From: Scytalidium lignicola
Lineage: Eukaryota; Ascomycota; Leotiomycetes
Assembly: GCA_002812745.2 (NCBI GenBank)
Contig: NCSJ02000006.1
Coordinates: 248,001 to 312,000 of the forward strand
Reading direction: 5' to 3'
Length of the DNA stretch: 64,000 bases
Positions 54,773 to 64,000 of the stretch are shown here, piece after piece. The first letter of the stretch is position 1, and each line of letters begins with the position of its first letter. The translations under genes and the position numbers were made by a program. A model generated the notes under the pieces. It worked only from the letters and a program-made list of their open reading frames with translations, ran no database searches and was not told the origin of the DNA.

Positions 54773-57654
54773 TTGGCGGATCTGGAGTTTGTAAGGTCAC
54801 CAGATGCTCAATTCCAATCATGGAAGATAAGACTCTCCAATTGAGGCCGGTTAGCTGTGGATTAATATTGTCTTCCGCTCTTCAGAGTTGAGAAACTCTT
54901 TAAAGTAGCAGCACACGTGAGTAATCAGGTCGTGTCACCGTAATATGTAAGGAGACAAGGAGTGAGCTCAGTGGCGGGGCTGACTCCATTGTCTCGCTGA
55001 TGTCAAAAGGGCAAGTTGAAGTAAGATCGCGGCAGTGGCTCTGGACTTCTTGGTGATGGGGGGAAGATCGCCTCGCCCACGGTCAAAGCGCGCGTAACAT
55101 GGGGGAGGGGCCAACCCGTGCCTGTGCTGTGCTACGGTACTGTAGACTTGCAATACTAATGCTTGGAATCGAGGCCGCATCTCCCCTCTCCAATAGCCAC
55201 CTAGCGATCAAGGCTTTACTTTAGGGACAGACTACTGTATGTGCACTAACAAGAGAAGACTAGTCAAGTTAACCTTACTCGTTAATTACTCGATGGTTGA
55301 TACTGTATGGAGCGTGCTGGGCACTCGGAGAGAAAGTCTCTCTTTCCTTCCGTTGCTCGCCCTTCGATGTCGCGCTCTTTGATCGACGACTAATCACACT
55401 TGGTACTGTACGGTACCTTCAGTACTACACCACCCACGACTGTCCTGCCGCAGCAAGGCAAAGAGAGATGACGAGTCATTCTACGGAGGGATCCACGGGG
55501 AAGGATTGCCATGAGAAAAGCCACAAAACAGAGCTCGGTGACGACTAACAGCCTTGATCTCTCCAACTGAGAGGATGCATACAATGGCGGTCAACAGTAT
55601 CTTTGATCACGGGTGACGGAGTCCCAACCAATGTTTTTTCCGCACGATTACTTCGATTGCATAGTTTCCGATCACTTCTTCATCAAATCTTGCATTCAGT
55701 TTCCGACGAGCCATGTTCGTATAAAGTCTAGGCTCGTTGAGGGGGGTTGTCTGGTGCTTCACCTGAAGGGGCTACAAGTCCAAATGCTATTCAATCGAGT
55801 CCATGCATAAAAAATCCTACCGTCTGGGGCAATCACCTATTATCATGAGTTTAGGACAGGAAAATGATCAAGAATAAACAGTATCTATCTGTTCTCCAGT
55901 GCCTCTACATCTACCAGTCCTCATCCTCACGTGCCAATTCTTGGTGGTCGTACGGAGTACGAGGTCGAGTCCCAAGCAACACCAGAAGGTCGAATAATGA
56001 GGCGAGATTTGATAATTAAATTAGAGAGGATGGTCCAATGGATTGTTACGGGATTGAATATCTGGGCGCAAGCTAAGCTCTTTCTGAAGCAGGACACAAA
56101 CATGCTGGTCGATAGTACGGCAATATCAGGGAAAAGGCTCACCATGGCCAGCCACTCGGATTCTGCCCTTACCTAGCCTGTGAGCCTGTGCAACCTACAG
56201 GAGGATAGATCGATGAGGTCGCACTTTAGCTTGTTGGAGCGCTTGTCAAGCGGTCCGTTGCGCGACGGGCTTTGAGTGCTTTTGATGCTGTCTCAGTGGC
56301 CCATCAGGCTGGCAGCCTCGGTTTGTCGGGTCGGGCGGCAATTACTGCCAATCTCGAGGTATTGAAGCTCTCGAAGCGGACAAATGTGGGCGATGTTTGT
56401 TGAAGGAAGGGGGTGGAAAATACGGGGGCCTGACGGGTTGATCGTGTTGTTGATGTTGTCTCGGCTGCGAGATCGACTGCACAGCACAGCGTCGTTATTA
56501 CCCTGGTACAGATATCTCCGTACATACCTCCGTAGTTTTGTGTTCAGGTCGCTTCGCCCGAAACTTTGTTTCGTTGCATCCATCACCGCCTCTTATGCTG
56601 TGAATGTGAAGGGATTGCTGCTCTGCCAAGCCAAGCTAAGGCCACTGGTGATCACACCTAGATTCGTCGACCTATTGCCCTACTGTACGTGGACATTCTA
56701 GAAGAATTCAGAACCATCATCGCGCATTGTCATCACGCATTGGTATTCGTCGATCGATGTGCGTTGCATGATCTGGCACAGTGACCGTGGCTTTCCTCTA
56801 CACAGTAGTTAGTAATGCTGCATTTCCTCAGTTTGTCTCCTGCTGCTCATTCGTCGCAACCCCTTTGCATGACCTCATGGCCCCTCGAGCAAAAAAAAGA
56901 TGGCTCTGGTGCAAAGTCGTGCTGCGGCTGAACGTCGTCCTATGTATCTTAGCTTCCCATCCTCTTGGTATTGAAGCTTGCAACGCCATGCATGAGCTCC
57001 TCTGGCGGATCTCAACCATAAGGACATGGCTTTGTAACGCTCTCCAAAACAATTGCAGGGTGGTTAATTAAAGGAAGGAGCTTTGGCACCTGTGCTTGCT
57101 CTTGGTGCGTAACTTAAACTTCATCGGCTTTGAAGTGATAATTATTACATTATTACACCGCTAAACACCAGCACGCGCCAATTAGTTTCGTTTCTTCTTG
57201 TGTGAATTATAATTGTTTTGCGCTGTCTTTATCTTCGAAGCCACGCACAATACTCCATAGCTAACTCTTGCTAGCACAAAGGATTGGAAGCTCAAAGCTC
57301 CTCTAAGACACGCTGCTGCCTCCCTCCGGCTCTTTGCGGACAGGGCTGACGACCCTTGGTTGTCTCACCCTATTCAGTCTGTGCCTCAGCCCTCTCTGTA
57401 CAACTCCACGTAGTGCCGCTGCATTGTCAAGTCAATAATCACCGGTCCTTCGACAACTGCATCTTTGTGGATCCTCTTTTTTAAGGTCACAGGCGGATAT
57501 CGCGTGACGAACCATTTAGTCTACCTATTCCGACGGTTGGCTTGAAGATCTCCCACCTCGATGCCCGTGCCACACAAGCGATCAACCTCCTTCTTTGCAG
57601 CATTCAGATCTTATTAAGACCGCTAGTCCTGACTTCTGACTAACAATACGAGAA
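54773..57654. promoter_or_regulatory. long divergent region upstream of PAS and EED genes
   Basis: About 2.9 kb without a supportable gene. Several 60–105-codon frames overlap on both strands with no recognisable product. The region is more GC-balanced than other gaps and includes pyrimidine-rich blocks and repeated TACTGT motifs (for example 55138, 55301, 55405). A long regulatory region or untranslated leaders of the divergent genes would explain it. Confidence 0.45.
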
Positions 57655-59615
57655 ATGTCTGCCAGTAAAGAGAAGCACGAGTGGGAACTCCCTCACTTAC
57701 GAGAATCACATCAACTAGTAGTAAGTGGATAGATAATCTCCAACCATCGACCACCCGTTTCGACCGTCTTACAATCATCCAACTATCACTACTGCAACGA
57801 CTAATAAAGCTGCAGTCAAGCCAAACTGGTATGCAGCGAATCAAACCCTCCAAATGCCAAGCCTTATAGCTCATGAAACGTAGATTTTTGGCAAGTCAAG
57901 TTCTATCCCTATACTGATCCAGGCGTTGATCCCGTCTTTGCCGTTGCTGGCGGGAAACAGGTCCATATTACCTTCCTGTCTTGAGTGGTAGCAGTACGGC
58001 TGACATAGGACATCAGGTGCTCATCTGTCGTGCACCTCAATCCGGTTCAAACAAGCCCATAGAGGTGATACAAGCCATCGTAGATGAGGAAGTATGGTTC
58101 TCCTTTTATTCGTTGTTGGGAGAACTCTCTCTCTAACTTCTCACAGCCTGATGCAGACTACTATACCTGTACGTGGACTAAGAATTTACAAACTGGTGAT
58201 CCCCTAATCTGCATTGCCGGAGCGACTGCAAAAATTAAGATCATAAACGCTTTGACTGGAGTATTACAAACGGTGAGTGAGGTCATCCAGTCATAGTTCA
58301 CACAATTGGCTGACGCATAACAGACCCTTTCGGGCCACGGAGGGGTAAATGAGCCCTACATCCAATAGAATCTTCCATCACTGAACTTTCTAGGATGTTA
58401 ATGATTTGGCTGTCTCACCAGTTAACCCTTATCTCCTAGCTTCGGCATCCGAAGATGCCGCCGTTAGGATATGGAGCCTGGATCCAGCCCATGCAAATCA
58501 ACCATGCGCTATGATATTGGCGGGAGATGGCCATAGAGAAACGGTCCTAACTCTTGTAAGTCGTATATGACTTGTCATTAAATCTGAGCTCACAGTTCAA
58601 GTCTTTCCATGCCAATGGCAGATACCTGCTTTCTGGAGGAACAGATCATATCATAAATCTGGTAAAGTAATTCTATCTAGTAATAGATTCAAGTAATCTA
58701 ACCTGCATCATAGTGGACTTTGCCAGAGCTGCCTGACAGCAACACGGGTACCAAAAAGCCTACCTTGGTTCATTATCCACATTTTTCTACGTCTGAAGTA
58801 CACTCCGATATAGTAGACTGGTAATAGAACCGGACTCTTAAACCTTGAAAAGCATAGCCCTCACATCTTTCATAGCATCACGTTCCACCATGATTTGATT
58901 CTTTCCAAAGCAGCCAACGAGAACTGCATCGTCTTGTGGTCTATAAAGGGGTTCTCGTCTTCCAACCCGCCACCTCTACCTTCTTCCGCACCTACTACGC
59001 ACGATGCTCAACGAGACACTCGATCTGCATTCTCCCCACCCACATCCAGCGATAACCCGTCAAGTCAATATACACGCCTCCTTCAGTTTGCTATACCAGA
59101 CAGTGAAATCATATGTATGAGATTCGGTCTCTTCCAAGGTTACAATGGCAGCAATCCAGTCCTAGCAATGTGTAACACCGGGTCAAAAGTCTTCTTCTGG
59201 GACCTTTCCAGGTTAGAAGAATATCATGATTACTTATCTATTATATATCCAACAAAATCCTTTACGGTGGATGGACAAGAGGTNAAAACGTCCGCCCTTC
59301 TTAATACCTTTCAAACATCGAAACAGAAAAGACACGGTCTCACGAATTCGAGAAGACTCGCCACCCTCCGAGTCATCATCAACACATGCAGATAAGGACC
59401 CATCTGGATCCTCAGAAGTTGTAAAGAGTATTGAGATCTGGGATCGTAGGTATAATATGGGAGAGCCATTACATAGTATACAGGCACATAAGGAGGAGGT
59501 TGTTAAGTCGTTGGCATTCGTAGGCAGACAAGTTGCGTGGAGTTCTGGTGGTGAATGGTGTATTGTTGCTGGAAGTGCAAGTGTTGTTGCCGTACTTCAG
59601 AGGTGGTCTAGATAG
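57655..59615 (+). CDS. EED: Polycomb EED/ESC-like WD40 protein (PRC2)
   Basis: WD40 propeller subunit of Polycomb repressive complex 2, which reads H3K27 methylation and supports the methyltransferase. Proposed exons: 57655–57720, 57816–57828 (a 13-bp microexon), 57884–57960, 58017–58091, 58147–58272, 58324–58344, 58394–58555, 58602–58661, 58714–58820 and 58858–59615. With the N at 59284 dropped the sum is 488 codons. Signatures: FWQVKFYPY, SGHGG joined to DVNDLAVSPVNPYLLASASE, DAAVRIWSLDP, then ANGRYLLSGGTDHIINL and ILSKAANENCIVLWSIKG. The C-terminus AWSSGGEWCIVAGSASVVAV is the last blade. The N would otherwise shift the frame in a loop rich in Ser/Pro. Confidence 0.88.
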
Positions 59616-60258
59616 TAGTTCAATGTTGAAAAGGAATAAAATAGTCTCAGCGGTTCCGATGAGTGATTATATTAGTGTTTTACAAATCTTCGAACACTCA
59701 AGCTTCCCAACGCTCTCGTTTCACTTTTCTTAAATATAGCTCCAAGAGGGAAAGTAGGGTGGAATGAAAAAGGGTGGAATAAATTCCCGGATTGATTTAA
59801 ACAGAAAAGAAGAAGAGCNAAAAAAATATGATATGACTAGCAAAAGATCGTGCACTATAGATACTTGTTCTATAAGCCTACGTCTCTGCTACCGCTCAAC
59901 ACTTGTAGAAACGTTAGACTTATATTTCCCTTTCCTTCTAGTAACACAATTTGACCTGACCATTATACCATAACGGTGCCTGTTGTGTTGAGTGGAAGTT
60001 GCTTATCTGAGGTTATGAAGAGAATATTTTTGTCGCTAGTAAAGATGAAGTGAAGGTGCAGTTGCAAGGGATTTGAACTTCACCCCCCTTTTTTCTTGCT
60101 GGCTCCTCCTATAATTGATACCTTACCATCAACGTATTACAGTACATAATTCCACTCTTGTTACAAACTAAAGGATAACTAGTCATTGTAGTTTTAAATT
60201 TTTACACAGCCAAACATAGGGGTATCCCTTATCTAGTATCAATACAATATTGTAGTCA
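59616..60258. other. intergenic, convergent 3' regions of EED and RRN11
   Basis: About 640 bp with an N at 59819 in an A run. Both 3' UTRs lie here. No gene recognised. Confidence 0.55.
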
Positions 60259-61887
60259 TCAGTAGTCAGCGTCATAAATGTCCTCAGAAGGGTCACGCTG
60301 AGAAACAATATCTTGAATATCGCGTCCAATATCCCCACCTTCGTATACGATCTTCTCAAACAAAGCTCTCGCACGCTCTCTCTCCTCTTCCTGATTTCTC
60401 AATCCACGCTGATGCTCAGCCTCCCTCTGTCGTCTTAGAAGTCTGCTTTCACCATCATTTTCAATACCCAATTGCCGGGTTCGAGAAGGCATTTGTTCAT
60501 CATCTATATCATCGGGACTAAGGGGTGTAGGAACACTTAGATCACCAATATAGAGCGCCAACATGCCTCTAAGGCGTAATAAAACGTGGCTGTCTGAATA
60601 TGGAAGAGAAGTCATCAACTCATCCATCTTGCTAGCTAGCGCTACAGAGGCTTCGAGAGTCGTCCTTCGGACTGCCTCCCTCTGCTGCCATCTCTTCTCC
60701 ACCATCCTTGCACGTCTACGACTTTGTCTTTTCTCTTGGAAAGAATATCCACCATCTTCATCTTCATCCTCGTCTCCTTCCTCATCCTCACTATATAGCT
60801 CCTCATTTTCGTTGTCATTATTTTCGTCGGTCTCCTCTTCCCTGGAAATATTCCATAGCTCCTCTTTCTGCTTAAACCGTATCCCGTATATCTCACATCC
60901 AAACATAGCAGGCCAGAAATCAACTGCGGTGACTGCATTTGGGAACTGTCGCACGTAAGGATACTGTAGTATCAACCTCTCATAATACTCCTTAGCCTTC
61001 TCTAACCCTTCAGCGGTTCCCCATCTCTTGGGTGCAAATCTAGATCCAGATCTAGAATCGGATTCCAATCCTTCTACAGCTTCGCTATCATCATCTGGTT
61101 TGTCATTCTCGGCGTCATAAGTCAACGAATCTCTCCTTCCCCTTGAGGGTGGTTTACTTTCTTGGCCTCGAATCAAGAGCTCTGCACCGATTCCCCAATA
61201 ACCCGTATTTCGAATATCAATAGGCAACCCTCCAATTTCAGCTCGTAGCAGTAGCGCCCATGCCCTCCCTGCACGCTCAAGGTCTCCTTCAGCTAAACAC
61301 CTATGCAATACGGTAGTCAAAACGCCCAAATGATGTCGTCGTAATCTGGGGCCTCTTTCCTGGCGTTTCTTGCCTTGCCACATCGGCATCGTCTTATCCC
61401 ATGCTTCATCATCAAGCTCATCCTCGCTTTGCTTGAAAATATCAACTTGCTCCTCTTCATCTTCATTTTCATTTTCATCCTCGTCGGATGCTCTCGCCCT
61501 CTCTTTGCCTTTCCCTTTCCCTTTGCTTTTCGACCTTACCTTCCTAACCCTCTCATGGAACATCACATGTCCAGGTAATCCCCGGTGCGGAAATCCCTTC
61601 ACGCGTTGCGACGGCAACACCTCATCCAGATCCAACCCAGCTAATCGATACTGTACGATCTCATCTGGAGCTAAGCTCAACGGATTGGTAGAAGCGGCAT
61701 AGAGTGACCTTGTATCGGCGTCATCGTCATCTTCATCTTCTTCAGATGAGGACGGCGGTGATGGTGAAGATGTTGTTGACTGGTCGCGCTTGCGTTTTTT
61801 ACTAGATGAGGCGGGGTGCTTGTCTCTAATGGTACCTTGAGCGGATTGGAGAGATGGTTTGTATATCGGGGGAGTGAAGAGGGCCAT
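60259..61887 (-). CDS. RRN11: RNA polymerase I core factor subunit, RRN11-like
   Basis: Component of the RNA polymerase I core factor that positions the enzyme at rDNA promoters, 542 aa in one exon. The N-terminus (MALFTPPIYKPSLQSA) is followed by a Lys/Arg then Asp/Glu-rich disordered block. The Rrn11 domain is suggested by HLGVLTTVLHRCLAEGDLER and AGRAWALLLRAEIGGLPIDI, with a TPR-like helical repeat, and later YYERLILQYPYVRQFPNAVT with VDFWPAMFGCEIYGIRF. An extremely acidic stretch (about residues 360–385) and a charged C-terminal coil complete it. The match is to the family's repeat signature; function follows from the family. Confidence 0.82.
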   Translation of the reverse strand: MALFTPPIYKPSLQSAQGTIRDKHPASSSKKRKRDQSTTSSPSPPSSSEEDEDDDDADTRSLYAASTNPLSLAPDEIVQYRLAGLDLDEVLPSQRVKGFPHRGLPGHVMFHERVRKVRSKSKGKGKGKERARASDEDENENEDEEEQVDIFKQSEDELDDEAWDKTMPMWQGKKRQERGPRLRRHHLGVLTTVLHRCLAEGDLERAGRAWALLLRAEIGGLPIDIRNTGYWGIGAELLIRGQESKPPSRGRRDSLTYDAENDKPDDDSEAVEGLESDSRSGSRFAPKRWGTAEGLEKAKEYYERLILQYPYVRQFPNAVTAVDFWPAMFGCEIYGIRFKQKEELWNISREEETDENNDNENEELYSEDEEGDEDEDEDGGYSFQEKRQSRRRARMVEKRWQQREAVRRTTLEASVALASKMDELMTSLPYSDSHVLLRLRGMLALYIGDLSVPTPLSPDDIDDEQMPSRTRQLGIENDGESRLLRRQREAEHQRGLRNQEEERERARALFEKIVYEGGDIGRDIQDIVSQRDPSEDIYDADY

Positions 61888-62827
61888 TTTCCAGGGGGGG
61901 ATATTTGGATAAGATTTGATTAATTTTGGGTTTGAGGGTTTGATGAGAACATGTTAAATTCTCTCCCGTGCCTAACACCTTGTTGGAACCCTATTAGAGG
62001 TTTAAGACGTCATAATAGGTTCATGGGTGTCATTTTATCCCTCTGCACTGTTGCGGTGAGTGTACTTGTTTTTATCAAGTTATTCTGTGCTATAATTTAT
62101 TTTCGCCACGATAGCTTTAGTCGCGAAAGTCTTTAAAGTTATTGGTCATCTTAATTCAGTGTGCAAAGTTGTCCTACGAATATATTCTCACCCTAAGAGG
62201 TATTAACTCAGAATCTCGAGGAAAATGAATAACGCCAAAGAAATTTATAAATATGTNAAAAAAATCATGTATGAATTCTGTATACTAAATTCTTACTCTA
62301 AAGGATCGTTCAAACATTATTTAGCAGTTATTGACAGCGAACTGAGCAGATTTCCAATGAAATACACATTACGTAATTAGTGTTAATTAATTCCTGGGTT
62401 TAGAAGTACAGTAGAACCGGATCTGATTAGTGTATTTTCATGGCACATATCATGATCCATTCGAGACATAATTTCACCTATTCTCAAGTTTATAAATGTC
62501 GTTTAAACTAATTTAATAGCATCCGGGAATAAACCCTAATAATTGATCCTATCAATAGTCAAATCCTCTAAATAATACCGAACAGTTTTCAGCAAGTGCA
62601 GGATATCACAATTCACAGGTACAACAGATATAAATTTTAGAACCCATATGCAGTTCTGTACCTGTCCCCGCTCAAACCACAGTTAAAGATATCAGACTAT
62701 GGACATATTCTTCCAAGACACAATCTTATTCGAGTTTATAATTTTGACGTGGCCCGGAATTTGAATTCCAAGACAAAAGGGACCTGTATATACTTTCTTA
62801 CTGTACAACGCTCTAAACCTAATTCGT
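61888..62827. other. intergenic between NDUFA5 3' end and RRN11 5' end
   Basis: About 940 bp, AT-rich with an N at 62257 beside an A run. It contains the RRN11 promoter (right next to 61887) and the 3' region of the complex I gene. Nothing else seen. Confidence 0.5.
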
Positions 62828-63688
62828 CTAAGATGGAGGTGCCGCACTTCGGTCATCGAAATAGGTCCATTGACCTTTAACAGGCTTCTCCTCAAGATCT
62901 TCCCACCTGTAACTTGTAATTAGCAAAGAGCTTAACTAAACAGAATGAAACTGGATACGTACGATTTTGCCTTTATCATAACATCCACGAGCTTTAGCTC
63001 TCCCTCCGCTACTTGGATGACTTCCTCAATAAGACCAGCACCAATCTTGTTCTCTACTTCTTGAATTCTATAACCGATCAGTTTCGATGTTCAAAATAAT
63101 TAAACAGAGGAGGAATACGTACTGATCTGCGGTCAATGCGGGCTCAGGCTCCCATTTAACAGTTTTCTCATCTTCTCCAGGCCTTTTCTTAGCCAGGACA
63201 CTTAAGCCCTTCTTCTCTTCTGTTGTCCGAACGCCTTCCAACTCCGGACCCAAATCCGCCTCACCATTCCACTCCAGCCGTTGCTCATCGAGGTCCTCTT
63301 CAGCCTTGGTCGTAACGAAGCTTCGTCCCACAAACACCTCCTTTAGATGTTGTCCTTTATTGTAGTCAATGCCGCCCTCTGGAGTGTTGAACACCTCGGG
63401 ATGCTCCTCAAGGAGTTTCTTCGCCTTCGCCGCCCACTCATCATATCCTGCAGGTTTAACAGAGGAAATAATTTCCATCCGGTGCTTTGCCACGGCTTCT
63501 GATGATTGTCTGTAGAGGGAGCTCTCGGGGATTTCCTTCAGCTTCTCGAGTGTCTTGCTGTAGAGGTAGATGAGGGTGGATCGAGGCGCTGGATGTGTGT
63601 ATAGCCCGGCCAGGCCGGTCAGTGTGTTGGCTTCTAGATAGCGAGCGCCAGATTTGACGCTCGCAAATAGTCTCGTTGTCGACCGCAT
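62828..63688 (-). CDS. mitochondrial complex I subunit, NDUFA5/29.9 kDa type
   Basis: Accessory subunit of NADH:ubiquinone oxidoreductase in the mitochondrial matrix arm, 249 aa, exons 63688–63123, 63067–62963 and 62906–62828. The N-terminus (MRSTTRLFASVKSGARYLE) is basic and amphipathic, fitting a targeting sequence. The conserved ETC_C1 block is TGLAGLYTHPAPRSTLIYLY and SKTLEKLKEIPESSLYRQ, then HRMEIISSVKPAGYDEWAAK. The later exons give IGAGLIEEVIQVAEGELKLV and WEDLEEKPVKGQW. Relatives in Neurospora are longer than the animal protein because of the C-terminal extension, as here. The start at 63688 is the Met nearest the domain; an earlier frame upstream lacks targeting character. Confidence 0.9.
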
Positions 63689-64000
63689 GTTGCTTGAGGT
63701 CAATGGCTCGGGTTGTGGCCGGTGGTTGTTGCGACAAATTGAAGGTCGTGATATTATGAGGTTCCGGGAAGAGCTCGGGTCGCCTGGTTTAGGCTTAGCG
63801 CCAAATGTTGGATCGAGTAGAGCTCTGGTCACTCTTATTGGTTTCTTTATTGGGGATCGTATTATTACAAGTGTCAATATGGGTTTCATCATCATATTTT
63901 TAAATTTATTTTAACTATGGGTCATATCCCAAACGACTTAGAATAGTACCCCGACATCTCTAACCTTGTCAAGAGTTGCGTGATAGTATTCTCCTCTATG
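63689..64000. promoter_or_regulatory. upstream region of complex I subunit gene
   Basis: About 310 bp to the window edge; expected to contain the promoter of the minus-strand NDUFA5-type gene. A minus-strand open frame continues upstream of the chosen start to 63895, without clear coding character. No other gene starts here. Confidence 0.45.

Noticed and set aside
59285..59395. True frameshift in EED
   Set aside because: The shift is caused by the N at 59284; omitting it restores an uninterrupted WD40 frame.

Overview
The window is nuclear DNA of a filamentous ascomycete (Pezizomycotina). Genes are split by short GT–AG introns, mostly 50–200 bp. The gene content is typical of the group: Zn2Cys6 regulator, HET–ankyrin protein, DUF6604 protein, TRI12-type and UNC93-type MFS carriers. 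An EED-type Polycomb subunit is present; yeasts and aspergilli lack PRC2, so a leotiomycete or sordariomycete is more likely, but the exact lineage is an inference.

Layout. 0–5 kb: end of a TRI12-like MFS transporter (+), a truncated arginyl-tRNA synthetase copy (-), and an AMID/AIF2-type oxidoreductase (+). 5–12 kb: a gene-poor, visibly AT-rich accessory stretch holding only a kinase-fold-like protein and a nonsense-interrupted PD-(D/E)XK-like ORF. 12–26 kb: UNC93-like transporter, Zn2Cys6 factor, GNAT acetyltransferase, acyl-CoA-binding protein, TDP1, and an ER thioredoxin/PDI protein of the EPS1 type. 26–35 kb: a five-exon DUF6604 protein, a repeat-bearing intergenic region (MITE-like element and a tRNA-derived SINE-like segment), a divergent vacuolar-type Ca2+/H+ exchanger, and an RRM-like protein. 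35–47 kb: intronless HRQ1 helicase, a HET–ankyrin protein with nearly identical repeats and a decayed tail, and two small secreted proteins (one a cysteine-rich SH3b-like candidate effector). 47–64 kb: core nuclear, Golgi and mitochondrial genes: Yrb2/Hba1-type Ran-binding protein, YIP4-like protein, PAS-domain regulator, EED, RRN11, and the complex I NDUFA5-type subunit.

No biosynthetic cluster or operon-like unit is apparent. Most genes are independent housekeeping or accessory loci. The accessory islands (5–12, 29–31 and 40–47 kb) hold the decayed genes, repeats and secreted or HET-type proteins. Exon structures were deduced by hand; coding lengths sum to multiples of three in every complete model. 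Ten isolated N characters all abut homopolymers; the two that fall in coding sequence (33751, 59284) act as spurious extra bases, because dropping them restores frame.

The strongest candidates for a second look are the 40-bp perfect palindrome at 19881–19920, the ArgRS copy lacking its HIGH half, the TA-flanked MITE at 30122–30277, the tRNA-derived SINE-like segment at about 30640, and the homogenised HET–ANK repeats. I found no convincing wholly new multi-gene system.
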